DNA of 64,000 bases from Streblospio benedicti (taxonomy: Eukaryota; Annelida; Polychaeta; Spionida; Spionidae), in assembly GCA_019095985.1 (NCBI GenBank), contig CM032662.1, positions 21,375,621-21,439,620 on the forward strand. The letters run 5' to 3'. Positions 26,101 to 37,533 of this stretch are shown in pieces. The notes under the pieces were generated by a model. The model was given only the letters and a program-made list of their open reading frames with translations. It had not been told where the DNA came from and did not search any database. The first letter of the stretch is position 1. Each line of letters opens with the position of its first letter. The position numbers and the translations under genes are program-made.

Positions 26101-28273
26101 TCTGTAATACACATTGTTGGCGTGGTCATAGTGAGGCTAATTTTCATTTCATCTACAACGGGTGAGCGCCCGTAGTTAGGGTTTCGTGTTACCCGGGGTT
26201 ACCAAAATAGTTATATTTGTATATATTCATGATTTGTGTTTGATGTCCCTTTAATTGGTGGATATTCGGGGAAGAGTGTCAAGTGCGTCGGTGCATGCGG
26301 GGAACTTAAACTGTGTCTAATACTGGGTTACAGCCACAAACGCTTTGACAGCACCCCCACCCGACTTCCCTAAAACCCACAAAACTGTTACACATCTGCC
26401 GACATATATTTGACCTATGACCTGTGTGTTTTCAGTTTACGTCAACCACCTTCACCAGGCGCAGAACGAGGTGATCCTCGTGCACTGCACCGAGCCGCTC
26501 ACCATCATCGGAGGTACGTGAGAGGAACAAACACCGATAAACAGCTTTTTCCCTTTTCTTCTTCTTTACCGTTTGTCTAATGTAATACACTAAATTTCAT
26601 TATCTTTTATGTGTGTATGCATGAATTTATAACATTATCTAAGTCCGTCAGTAGATGTGCATTGCCTTAGTGATCAACCTTAGTGGAATCATGAAAATAG
26701 TTGGCCTGTTAATGCTTGCTTAGGCCAGAGCTATATTAGATGCGTGTGCATATGCACAGATTATAGCTTTATAGAAAAGTAATTCCAATAATCGTGTAAC
26801 ACTTTTAGTTATCATGATCCTACGTCCCCAATTGGTCGAGATGCCACTGACTGTTTGCCATTTAAGTTTGCATTTACACAACACCTCCCTGTTAATCACA
26901 CGTATTTTTATCTTTGTAGAAATGCCAAATGTAGACACGTACGAAAAAATGCTAGCAGACGGTAAAGATCAAGCGCGTCAGCTTGAAGAAAAGTACTCCA
27001 ACAAACTAAAGGAGAAACACGTGAGTGTAACAGCAATGTGTCTTAAAAAATCACTTTGACCCACACGTACCTTAGCAGTGACCACAAAAACTTAACTACA
27101 GAATATTCATTAATTTGTATTTGCATTAGTTCACATATGAAATTCTGCTTATTGACATTAGACAACCACAAATTAAAACTAGATCAAAAGTGTTCAAAGA
27201 ACACTGCGTCACTAGATCGACGTTGACTTATGGGCAATTAAGATATATCCTGAAATGATGTATACTTTACAATCAAGAAATTTATGAATTTGAGGAGAAA
27301 ACATCAGAATGAATCATAATCAATATATCCAGGGAAAAGATATTTGTGTTGCCATACAATAGTACTTTTTCAATAACAGATAATAATCAATATCAGTTTC
27401 AGAACCAGTAATCAATATTTGCTGCTTGGTTGGAATATTGATTTTTTCTTGTTGGCTTAAGTGCATTGAATATCAGTAAGAATGTCATAAATGGGCTATT
27501 AGAAAGCACAGTTTAATTGGCGGATTGCCCAAAATCGAATCACTTTGGTGTCGCCTCATACCTCATAGTTGTGTAAAGTTTGAACGAAATCGGTTTGTCG
27601 GTACGCCTGCTAGCTTGTCCAGAGACATATATACAAACATACATAGTTAGTTAGTTAGTTGGTTGGTTGGTTGGTTGGTTGGTTGGTTGGGGTGGGTGGG
27701 TGGGTGGGTGGGTGGGTGGTTGGTTGGGTGGTTGGGTGGTTGGTTAGTTGTTGGGTGGTTGTTGGTTGGTTGGTTGGTTGGTTGGTTAGTTACAAACGAA
27801 CGAAAACACAATGCTTGCTTCAGCAGCTGAGCTGAAGCGACGCAATTACATTTAACAAGTAGCGTATATTAAGATATATCCTGAAATGATGTATACTTTA
27901 CAATCAAGAAATTTATGAATTTGAGGAGAAAACATCAGAATGAATCATAATCAATATATCCAGGGAAAAGATATTTGTGTTGCCATACAATAGTACTTTT
28001 TCAATAACAGATAATAATCAATATCAGTTTCAGAACCAGTAATCAATATTTGCTGCTTGGTTGGAATATTGATTTTTTCTTGTTGGCTTAAGTGCATTGA
28101 ATATCAGTAAGAATGTCATAAATGGGCTATTAGAAAGCACAGTTTAATTGGCGGATTGCCCAAAATCGAATCACTTTGGTGTCGCCTCATACCTCATAGT
28201 TGTGTAAAGTTTGAACGAAATCGGTTCGTCGGTACGCCCGCTAGCTTGTCCAGAGACATACATACAAACATAC

Positions 28274-28307
<34 letters not shown>

Positions 28308-28990
28308 GTTGGTTGGTTGGTTGGTTGGTTGGTTGGTTGGTTGGTTGGTTGGTTGGGTGGGTGGGTGGGTGGGTGGGTGGGTGGGTGGGTGGGTGGGTGG
28401 GTGGGTGGTTGGTTGTTGTTGGGTGGTTGGTTGGTTGGTTGGTTGGTTGGTTGGTTGGTTGGTTGGTTAACAAACGAACGAAACAATGCTTGCTTCAGCA
28501 CCTGAGCTGAAGGGACGCAATTACATTTAACAAGTATTGCCATTTATTAGACATCAATATGCTTGCACTCCGAGTATCAGATATCCAATCAAGTTGCAGT
28601 ATTTAAACAGGTCACATAAAGTGATAAATTATGTTCATCCGCTCTCTGGCGAAACATTTCAGAGGTCAATTTTCTTGACATCTGATACTCAGAGTGTATG
28701 CTTGTGAAAAGAATATATTAGAAAATTTAATGGACAATCAGCCCGTCCACATGCATGATACAAGTGCATATAAACAAGTGGTGCTTCTGTTGCAGATCTC
28801 TGGCCGCTACATTGCGGCGTTCGGACACCGGCCTGGTGAGTCGATTGTGGCACAGGCCACGGAGCTGGGCGCCACACTCATCGTGACGGGCACGCGCGGC
28901 CTCAACCCCACGCGCCGCACCGTGATGGGCTCCGTCAGCGACTACGTGGTGCACCACGCACACTGCCCCGTGGTCGTCTGCAGAAAGTAG
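18284..28990 (+). CDS. universal stress protein (UspA domain), with alternative first exons
   Basis: Exons 18284-18350 (or 20622-20688), 26436-26513, 26920-27020 and 28796-28990 join in phase (1, 1, 0) to a protein of 146 residues either way, the normal size of a stand-alone USP. All introns are GT-AG. The N-terminal strand carries VVIALDTSDHAQNAFE, then NEVILVHCTEP, an acidic/basic helix (YSNKLKEKH), and a C-terminal part with the nucleotide-binding pattern G114-xx-G117-9x-G127-S128 (GTRGLNPTRRTVMGS), typical of ATP-binding USPs. The protein is expected in the cytosol as a dimer; its role in animals is poorly known and usually linked to stress. Exons 2 and 4 are GC-rich, unlike the introns. 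Several AATAAA signals (for example near 30054 and 30170) suggest a long 3' UTR. Confidence 0.9.
20044..20118 (+). repeat. (CAG)25 trinucleotide repeat
   Basis: Twenty-five uninterrupted CAG units, followed by CCAGCAG. It lies in the USP first intron (between exons 1a and 1b), outside any supported coding exon, and about 500 bp upstream of exon 1b. Confidence 0.95.
20622..20688 (+). CDS. USP alternative first exon 1b
   Basis: Starts with ATG after GAAAAAA and ends GAC T|GTAAGT. It encodes MNSKTTAVICVDGSKYAEIA followed by FD, clearly related to exon 1a but diverged. Same length and phase as exon 1a. No exon between 18351 and 20621 looks able to complete a separate gene starting at exon 1a, so alternative promoters, each with its own first exon, are the simplest reading. 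Confidence 0.75.
20689..26435. other. USP first intron
   Basis: Almost 5.8 kb with no supported exon. It contains an inverted-repeat element (21746-22190), a C-rich run near 23210 and a G-rich run near 23990. A 117-codon open frame at 24179-24532, in a GC-richer patch, has no recognised motif and no clear splice partners. Confidence 0.6.
21746..22190. mobile_element. 445-bp MITE with AGGGCACAAC ends
   Basis: The left end AGGGCACAACTGGCAGTGC and the right end, on the minus strand AGGGCACAACCGGCAGTACTG, are inverted copies. It lies in the USP first intron. No coding sequence. A target duplication is not clear. Confidence 0.6.
27240..28540 (+). repeat. two tandem 631-bp units with GTTG/GGGT satellite
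   Basis: The segment starting AGATATATCCTGAAATGATG at 27241 recurs at 27872, 631 bp later, almost unchanged. Each unit ends in a simple repeat tract (27645-27790 and 28275-28470) of GTTA, then GTTG, then GGGT, then GTTG tetramers, followed by ACAAACGAACGAAA and a conserved GCTTGCTTCAGCA block. Both lie in the third USP intron. A diverged inverted relative is at 17050-17310. Confidence 0.9.
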
Positions 28991-30990
28991 CGCTGTGCTG
29001 ACTGACGACTCGAATGACTGGATATATATGTATATAATAAGGGGCAGGGTATACTGTGGTAACGTTTACTATTATTATGGGATACTCCAGTGCCACGGTA
29101 CTTTAGCATTGAATGTTAAAGTATTGGGTACTGTAGTAACTAGATACTGTAGTTATCCTGACTGTAATGTATAGTGACAGGTTACTATGGTAACCCGGCC
29201 ATATAGTGAATGAGTACTATTTTATATGAGTACATCACTGGTGGAGTGCTATCCTGTTTTGAGTGGAATTTTTCATGAGCAAGTGCTTGCGTGATTCTAA
29301 CTGCTCATATGATTTTACTGAAAATAGTTACGTTTCTTAAATATAATTAAGCATTGAAATTCCCTAAAGAATTATTACAGCATGTCAGTATTGTAAAATC
29401 TCAGTTGTTGTTGGATGATTAATTAAATTATTGGTGTCCAATTGTATTTTGATTATTTATCAGGATTGGTTTTGTGATTCTGATACATGTGGGATTTTTT
29501 TACATATTGGCCCCACCCATTCCAACTACTGTAAGAATTTGCACTGTTGTGGACTTTGCGTGCCATGTTGAATGTGTTCTGTAAAATATCAATATGTTAA
29601 TGATGAAATGGGTGACTTATATAATCCAGATTGTGTTGATCTACGCACGTTTGAATTAAGAACGACTATAGTGTGATGAGTTGCATGTGTTGGTCAGCAA
29701 GGTCAGTGATCATCATTCACCCTGTGCTGTCAATTTGTAAAACTATTGGTATAATACTTCATAGAAATATAGTGTTTTAAGTTTCTAACAAATACGTTCA
29801 AGTTTTATTTTTTATTTTTTTTTTGTTTTCTCTTTTTTTTCTTTTGTTAAAATGTATGAGTGTTTTATGTGTGAAATCATGTTAGTATACTACTGTACAT
29901 CAATGTTCAATTTTCGTTTCAAGATATGGATCAGCTCAAAAATGTAGTAAAAGTCTGATCATTTAGAAAATGAGATAGTTATGATTTCATATTTTAACCA
30001 AATCATGAGATCTATCTGTTTAACATGAAAAAAATCTGCGATGTTTCTGTCATGGAATAAAATTCCCTATTCGTTTTAAGGAACAATTATCAGGGTTGTG
30101 ACCGCGATTATATATACCACACAGTATGTACTCAATGATTTACTCTATGTACGAATTTGCATCATCTAATAAAATTTTGATATTCATGTGGAAATAAGTC
30201 TGATGGTGTTTGCTGAAATTGTTATTTCGAATGAATTAAACAAAAATTATACAGCAGTGAACCTACAATAAATATACATGTATTTGTTGTGTCTGTTGTA
30301 CATATCGTTTGAGTATGATTATTGGGCACTTGTGACCTAGTGATGAACCTCCTGGGTTTGGTGTACATGATCTACTATAAGGCCATGAACTGGCGTGAAG
30401 TCTACTATATTGCTAGCAGGGAAATATGATTTAGCACCCTTATAGTACCTTACGTCACTTAATAAATTTGATCAAAATCATTATATCTGGTAAAAATGTG
30501 TCATATCATTTTTATTAACAAAGAAAGATTAAACCTATTACAACAAACACCTTTGATTAGAATATATACTCTATTTGGGTTATGAACAAAACTGAATGGA
30601 ACCACCAATTTACAGTCATATTGTAATTAGAAAATACATATATACATGTACATGATTAAAAATAATCAATTTCACAAATACATTGTAACTATAAGTTATT
30701 TACTACAGATAAAATTATCAGCTGTAACATGAACAGCCATTGTGCGTGTGTGAACACATTCTGCTTACACCACGTGTGATAAAGTTTGTATGTAAAAACG
30801 TAACTTGCAGCATTAGATGAGCGAAATAACATCGTAAGGTGATAACTTTATCACCCACACCCTCGCCTTGCTGTGGCAAACGCATACACACAAGAACACG
30901 TTTCGGTGGTCATTAGAAAATCATATCAGACGATGGCGATGGAGTTTCCCCAGGCCTCAAATGGAAACTCCGCATTCAAAAACTGCAGTG

Positions 30991-31021
<31 letters not shown>

Positions 31022-32606
31022 TTCACACACCATCCCTCACAGCAACTATTGAATGTCCGCGTGCACCATCGTCAGCTTACATTTAACTGCGGTGCAGTTT
31101 TCTTTTATATATCAGAAGAGATGAACTTTTGAATAACTAAGGATGGTGTTGATAACTAAGGATGGTGGGCATTAGCCATAGCAACCGGTCAAACACGTGT
31201 GGTTATATTAACATTATGGATAATACTATATTGGTAAAAATATATATACGTTGTACTGATATTCACAATCCAAGTTACCCCAAGGACAGTAAATTGGTCA
31301 TTGCTTGCTTCCATTCGAGTGCCCCGTCTCTATAGCATTAGCATTGTTCTTGCGCATGTTCTGTTACCCCACAGAGAATGAGACGCCGCGTTCAGGTGTT
31401 CCCGCCGTGTCTTCTGCATCTGAAAAGGTATTATGCAAACATATTCATGACGATTTCCATCTAGATATACAGATGGAATTACAAATAATCGATTAGAAAA
31501 CATTTCAGGACTGGGTAAATAGCCACAGCCAGGCCTGTGCTCAGTTATTTGTAAGGGGCAGGGTTTAGTGTATTCTTCTGTCCCTGAAAATGTCATAGCT
31601 AGGCCTAATGTTATGAGGAAGGCAATATGGTACTCAAGACTAAAAGAGCGTTCAAATGAAACCCTAACCCCCGCACGGACCTTATACATGTACAACCCTT
31701 CATAATTTCCTCGTGTTGATCATAATGCATACGCTTCGGTCGTCTCAATGCTTATTTTTGCGCTGAATAAGTTATGATTGTTTATGTAACTTTTAAGAGA
31801 ACAGAATGTCCATGGGGCATGCAGTTAATATATCTGTGTAACATGAATATTTTAGTCGTCATCTTATATATAGTGTTGTTACAAAACAAGCACGTACCGT
31901 TTGGTTCTTCATCAAACCCGTTATTAGAGTGTCCTGAAATGTGGAAAACAATCATGAAAACGAATGCACAGTATTTTCCCTAATGGTACTTGCAACATTT
32001 GGATAATAAACTAATGATTCAGAAGACTATTCAATATAGGTATGAATACTTGAAGTTGTGCGTATGCGGATACTTGGCTGTCTACAATGTGTAGAGTTTA
32101 AATTATATAAGCTTTCACCTCACAGCTGTAATATTAATGACACAAGTTGTAAGTCATTCCCAGCATTTCCAATGACCAATAGGTTTGCCCAGTAAAACTA
32201 GATTTCAATTTATGTTGAACACCGGCGTTTGTTTGTGTGTGTGTGTGTTTTTGTGTGTGTGTTTGTTTGTTTTTTGTTTTGTGTTTTTTCAATTACTGTG
32301 GATGCTTTTGTTTTCATCGGGGGCAACACGGTCGTTCAATTATCAACGACGACAGATCTGGAGCCAACCATACCACTACAGGCACGACGGCAGCCAGATT
32401 GGGAGACAAAATATGTTTGGCAAGGGTGCAGGCATTTGTTCATAGCTTCTGAGGCTATACAGAAAAGTAACTCAGTTTAATTCAGTGTTTTACAAAAAAT
32501 ACCCCCTCCCACCCAAATCAAAACAACAAAGAAGCAAACAAACAAAAAACATATGAGGCAGTGCTCATGTAGCTTCATCGATCCCTGACTGTGTAGGCTT
32601 CAAGTA
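28991..32606. other. USP 3' region and intergenic sequence
   Basis: The first 1.2 kb is probably the USP 3' UTR, with AATAAA signals near 30054, 30170 and 30265. A (CAT)n run lies at 30990-31022 and a short GT run near 32235. Apart from the ambiguous exon at 31375-31427 nothing coding is supported. Confidence 0.5.
31375..31427. other. possible exon, strand unclear
   Basis: On the plus strand TTACCCCACAG precedes and GTATTA follows a 53-nt stretch that is GC-richer than its surroundings and open in one frame (ENETPRSGVPAVSSASEK). On the minus strand an acceptor CCTTTTCAG falls at 31420 before an open frame starting ATGCAGAAGACACGG, which could be a terminal exon of the 32.8-36.5 kb gene. The sequence alone does not decide. 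Confidence 0.2.
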
Positions 32607-32765
32607 CAATAGAACCTCTAAATTGAGACCACCTGTGCGATTGACCTCAAATGACCTCAATAGAGAGAAGGTCTTTACACGGAGGCTCGTTTCGGTCGCT
32701 TTTTGAATTTGGAGGGCGTAAAAATGGGCGTATTGCAGAGGTGGTCTCAGTTGGGGGTTCTACTG
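32607..32765. mobile_element. MITE of the CAGTRRAACCTC family, copy 2
   Basis: It starts CAATAGAACCTCTAAATTGA after TA and ends GTCTCAGTTGGGGGTTCTACTG. The ends match copy 1 at 1780-1918 in inverted orientation, with a diverged middle. It lies just past the last exon of the minus-strand membrane protein gene, probably in its 3' UTR. Confidence 0.55.
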
Positions 32766-32800
32766 CATCATGCCTGACCAAGCATGACGGATAGAGTACG

Positions 32801-35800
32801 TCACGCACCGCGACCACCATCGCCGGTCCTGTCGCCGAAATGCGACTGGAGCTCCACGCTGCTTTGGATGGTCTCCAGCGTCCTACCGGTTTCCAAGCTG
32901 CCGCGGTGCCGCTTCTTCCCCATCGCCGTCATACCGGGGCTGCTCGGAGAGGGCCTGCAAATATGGTAGTAATGGGTACAGTGTGCTGTTTCCAAACGTG
33001 CTCTTTGCTACCTACAGGGATATGAGAATTATGATAGTGTGACATTGGTGCCAGTGACTTAGTGAATATATAAAATTTGTTCAAAGCGCGCCATGACAGT
33101 GTAAATTACTCTAAACAACTGCATTTCTAGTTTAAAATAAAATCTCGGTCGGCAGTGGATATCTTTCATTCGTTAAATTCAAAACTGAGCTGAATATATC
33201 CTGTAGACACGAGATATGTGTGGCATTGTAGCTTGTGCTGGTCATCCCAAGTTGAAGCTGCCTGTACACCCCATGGTTTCAAATGGCAGAGAATATTGCA
33301 ATGATCTACCCAATGATCAGCTATTATATATATCATCAACTATCCCCCCCCCCCCCCACACACACACACCACATACGCGTGCACATACATTAAAATGAAC
33401 ACTACTTACTCATCAATGGCAAATTTCACGTTAGTTTTCCTTTCTTCATATGTGTCCAATGAGCCACTTCTGTCCCCTTTGTTGGAATTAATGTCATATG
33501 TAGTGTCCAATTCATTCTCGCTGTATTCATATTCTTGATCATGTGACTGTTTTTTCTTGTCCTTAAGAGCAATTCTATGGGAAGTACAAATAAAATAATA
33601 TAGACATAGTCAGTGTGACAATCATTCTTGTTAATTACATTTTAAACTAATAATTATTTTATAATATCATATACTTTATACTATATTTACTACTGGACAG
33701 AACTAGAATAATAAGCACTAGTAGATGCCGCTTCAGAAGCTGCTTTCTTTTGGGAGTTTTGCTTAGTCGTAGGCCCTGCATATCGGTAGCTAGTAGTAGC
33801 TCCTTCTTTTGGCTATATTGTGAGACGTGCATGAGTGGGGTTACCTGGCATACTTGATGGTGACATGGATGGCGATACACAATGCAATAATGCCGCCAAT
33901 CACTCCCACCACAATACCCCCTACCACGCGCTCTGAAAGGCAGACGTATTTGAGAAGTCGCTAAACCGATACAAATGATTTTACAGTGGCCATCTGCATT
34001 TCGTAGACGGTAAGGATAAAAAGAGCTTTCAAAACAACTTTTACTCCTCGTGGTTAATGCGTATTTAATTTGTGAATTGTTAACTTCTTATTACTACTGT
34101 TTTCATTCGGTGCAAGGTCGTGATAGTCGGGATTTAAGACAGAATTATACGATTGATGAATGTGTTTACATATATGCGCATAGCTTCTTATCTAAATCTA
34201 AATATACAATGGAATCCGAATGCACACATGATTTCAACCCTTGTATGAATAGTAATATGCATGCCCCGAGATTACATAGATTGCATGTATGCAATCTGAA
34301 GATCTATTGGTATACTAACATATATAATACTTCTAATTGTAATTTGCCATCCATTATACACAGCTGAACAGTTTCACATAAAATTGAATTATTAATATGT
34401 ATATACATGTACTAATATAAGTTGAATTCAAGGTAGACCCAATGTCATTATCACATAGAATTAAGGCATGGCATTCGTGTACAGAGACTGAGACATCATT
34501 AAACAAGATTGCTCGAAAAGCCCTATACAATTGTGAAATAGCTTTTCGGGCAATCATGAAGATTTGGTCAGTCTATGTGTTGTGTCAAGTCAAGTAAAAA
34601 ATTTGTTTATTATACTGACACAGTAGATCTACAGTAATTAAAACTATTTACAAACATGTACAGATCTACCCAACCTCAGTGGGTTTATACGTCAGTGTAA
34701 CACAGTTGTATTGTAGTATTATACAATATAATAATATATATAGCAAGCAGACTATGTAAAAAATAAAGAACAATAAAGAAAAGAAAAACAATAATAGACC
34801 ATGTAGACAATAACAGCTGGATATACAGAATTATTAATTATATAATTTTGATTTTCTTAGCTCCCATGCTTTGATTAAATAATTGGCAACAATTAAATTA
34901 CAATTTCACATTAACGTAATAAATTTGTCATGTTCATTTAAATTCGAGAATTCAGGCACTTTCTGTTTGGCAAGATCATACAGTTCTTCTCTACAATTAG
35001 TTAGATATGGACACTTACATAAAAATGGAATTAATCTTCCACTTCATTTGAATTACAAAGTTCACATAATCTTTCCTCAAATTTGGTGTTAGAATATCGA
35101 CCACTTTCGATACGAAGCTGTTGATGAACTATGTCATCACTTTCAGGGTTCATGTAAGTCTGCTGTCCCTACCTCTGTCGTCTCCCCATCGAGTTCCATT
35201 ATACCCTACAGAAGGATCAACGGTCGTGATGATCAATTCATGTTCCTCTTCCACAGGAGCTAAAATAAGAAAATACTATGCTGTTAGATGTGCATATACA
35301 TATACATATTTATGCATAACTTTTAGCGATTGTTGATAGTTATAGACTTGATTAGTGCATGCCAAATCTTAGTATTTAGATCTAGATGTTATTCATTAGG
35401 CATAGGTGTGACCATCATCAGTGTCCATTAGTGACCCTTATCGGTAGTAAAGCGCGCCTTCCAGAGAGCCATCGAGGTCGACTTTTTATATTTTTATGTA
35501 CAGCATTTAAATTTGGTGGTCTATGCACCATACCCTGTGCACAATGTGTGTATCTTTCTAACGCATATTATGCAGCTACCCTAATAGTGTTGATCATTTG
35601 TGACGTCGCGACCACAGGAGCCATTTATACATGGTGATCTATACTGTATAAATGGCTCCTGTGGTCAAAATCGCTTCATCTATATATGCCTATGTTGGTC
35701 TAGTTTCGAGTCGTAGTTAAACACTATGGTGACATATTGATGTAAAGTACATGTATGATTCATTATTAGTAGTTTTGGATTAATTTATTGCGGAAAAGAA

Positions 35801-36485
35801 GTATTTTACGCATGTTTTAAAGACAGCGTAAATAATAGCTTTTCATCGCCCAAAAAAAACACAAAATCAAGGACGCTTCCTCAAGTACAGTGGAACCTCC
35901 CTATTCTTTATCTTGGACTGGCAACAAGTGGCCTCAACAGGGAGGTGGTCTCTGTATGGAGGTTTGTGATGGTCTCTACATGAAGACTTGGGACTGCAAT
36001 AAATTGTCTTATGGTATAGGTGGTTACTTTATATAGGTGGCTCTTGTGAGAGGTTCTATTGCAATGCCTTTTGGCCAATAACTTTTTGTCTATGTCGAGC
36101 CAAAGGGTTCTGCACTCCTTTGTTGTGTGTGTTTGTTTCAAACGCCATTTTCTTAAGAAATTGAAATTCATATCCACTAATAATCTATATATTAAATCAC
36201 AAACTTCTTATATTAGTTTTAAACAACACCCTTAAAATAAGATAAAAGTATAAAAATCATTGTCTCTGTTCTTGTGTACATAGTGAATTGTTTATCTTTA
36301 AACAAAGGTGTGTTAGAGCTCATTATATTTTGCATGTGTTACAATAATTCGTGATGCCGCTGAACGCAATGGGTAGAGTTAAATTAAAGGGAACAATAGA
36401 AAATTAAAATCTGACCTGCATTTACAATTAGCTGAACTCCTTGGTCAACCAACAGTGTAATCCATAGACAAGAAATAGCGTCCAT
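32801..36485 (-). CDS. small type I single-pass membrane protein, family unknown
   Basis: Five exons join in phase on the minus strand: 36416-36485, 35173-35259, 33845-33932, 33410-33574 and 32801-32954, giving 187 residues. All introns are GT-AG. Exon 1 is a signal-peptide-like start (MDAISCLWITLLVDQGVQLI). Exon 2 gives a short acidic ectodomain (EEEHELIITTVDPS) with one N-glycosylation site, N44 (NGT). Exon 3 encodes the membrane segment at about 55-78, with glycines spaced GxxxG (GGIVVGVIGG), which may favour helix pairing. The tail of about 108 residues has a basic juxtamembrane stretch (KDKKKQ), a tyrosine/acid cluster (DQEYEYSENELDTTYD) and a GC-rich last exon ending DRTGDGGRGA. I do not recognise the family; small adhesion or signalling adaptors look like this. 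Intron 2 holds a LINE remnant and intron 1 a MITE. Confidence 0.7.
34575..35150 (-). mobile_element. LINE 3' fragment
   Basis: Read on the minus strand it gives QQLRIESGRYSNTKFEERLC, then ELCNSNEVED, matching the cysteine motif region at the C terminus of many invertebrate LINE polymerases (RLCxxCxxxxxEDExHF). At least one frame change is visible. A 3' tail with AATAAA-like motifs follows to about 34575. It lies inside intron 2 of the small membrane protein gene. Confidence 0.6.
35888..36061. mobile_element. MITE of the CAGTRRAACCTC family, copy 3
   Basis: It starts CAGTGGAACCTCCC after TA and ends GAGAGGTTCTATTG. The interior has GGTGGTCTCTG-type motifs as in the other copies. It lies in intron 1 of the small membrane protein gene. 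Confidence 0.6.
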
Positions 36486-37533
36486 CTCACTAGAACTGAT
36501 CTGTTCTAACAACCGACCTTGTAAACTCTGTCCTTCACGTCAAGTAGACACATACATGTAGACTGAATGCAGACACGATATATACCCTAACAACTTTCTC
36601 CCTTAAAGTATTAACTTATATTAATTGTTACTGAAGTGTCAGATTGAAGCTCGGTTTTATGAGTCTATTGAGATGAAGGAAATGTATGCCATGTCGTAGT
36701 GTCAGTGTTGCATAGAAGAGCGTGTCTTCTTCTGTGCTTTTGTATTAGATGAATTGCTTTATAAGGCTCTTGTAAAAATAACCCATTCCCAACCAGTTAC
36801 CTTTTTAAAGCACAGTGCAGCTTTTTTCATTCAATGTTATTAAAAAGCGGAAAAGCCGGGAGAAAAGGCAAGGTTATTTTAGCATTCACTGCAACTCTAG
36901 CCATGTTCTTTCTTACATTACTAATGTTTCGTTTATTGTTTTTACAGATAACACCTTTTTCGTAGATAATATCATCAAAATGGTATCCACAATTAGTTCT
37001 GTTATAATAGCAAAATGTTTGATGATAAAATTATGTACACTTCAAACCGTGTGTGTCTTGATGGTAGTGCAAAAGACATAACAAGCACACAATTGTCAAT
37101 TTCCATAGGTAGATCCAGGGGGAGGGGCGCACGCCCCCTGCGCCCCCCCCCCTTTCCCACCAAAATACTTCATTTTCATAGGGTTTTTAATGAAATCCTG
37201 TACGTGCGCCCCCTCTTTTCTTTGAGTGCGCCCCCCCCTTTTCCGAAAACCTGGATCTGCCTATGATTTTGGATAACGCACAAATGATATTTCTCACAGT
37301 AGAGGCCGTCCGCGTCCCTTATCTTTCTCATTATTTTCTAGGTTTGCATGCAAATTTGAATTTATATGTGTCATCCGCATTGACGGAAAAGCTATATTTG
37401 TTATGCATAGTTAAATTCATTATGAAAATAGATTATTGATTTTGTATTAATGATTGTCTATTTCTCCGTAGCTCTACTATTTTTTACTTGTGTTCTTCAT
37501 TTTAACCATTCAGTGTTTATACAACCATATAGT
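36486..37533. other. intergenic sequence upstream of the membrane protein gene
   Basis: No coding exon supported. It contains the MITE at 37104-37265. Any promoter of the minus-strand gene should be in its first few hundred bases, but no clear motif was seen. Confidence 0.45.
37104..37265. mobile_element. 162-bp MITE with CATAGGNAGATCCAGG ends
   Basis: The left end CATAGGTAGATCCAGG and the right end, on the minus strand CATAGGCAGATCCAGG, are inverted copies. The inside is rich in CGCCCCCC and similar runs. Single-ended relatives are at 13088 and about 20218. Confidence 0.65.

Noticed and set aside
27645-28470. CRISPR-like regular repeats
   Set aside because: These are tetramer satellites without unique spacers in an animal genome.
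28298-28543. Pro/Thr/Asn/Gln and Trp/Leu/Val/Gly repeat frames
   Set aside because: They arise from the GTTG/GGGT satellite of the tandem 631-bp unit.
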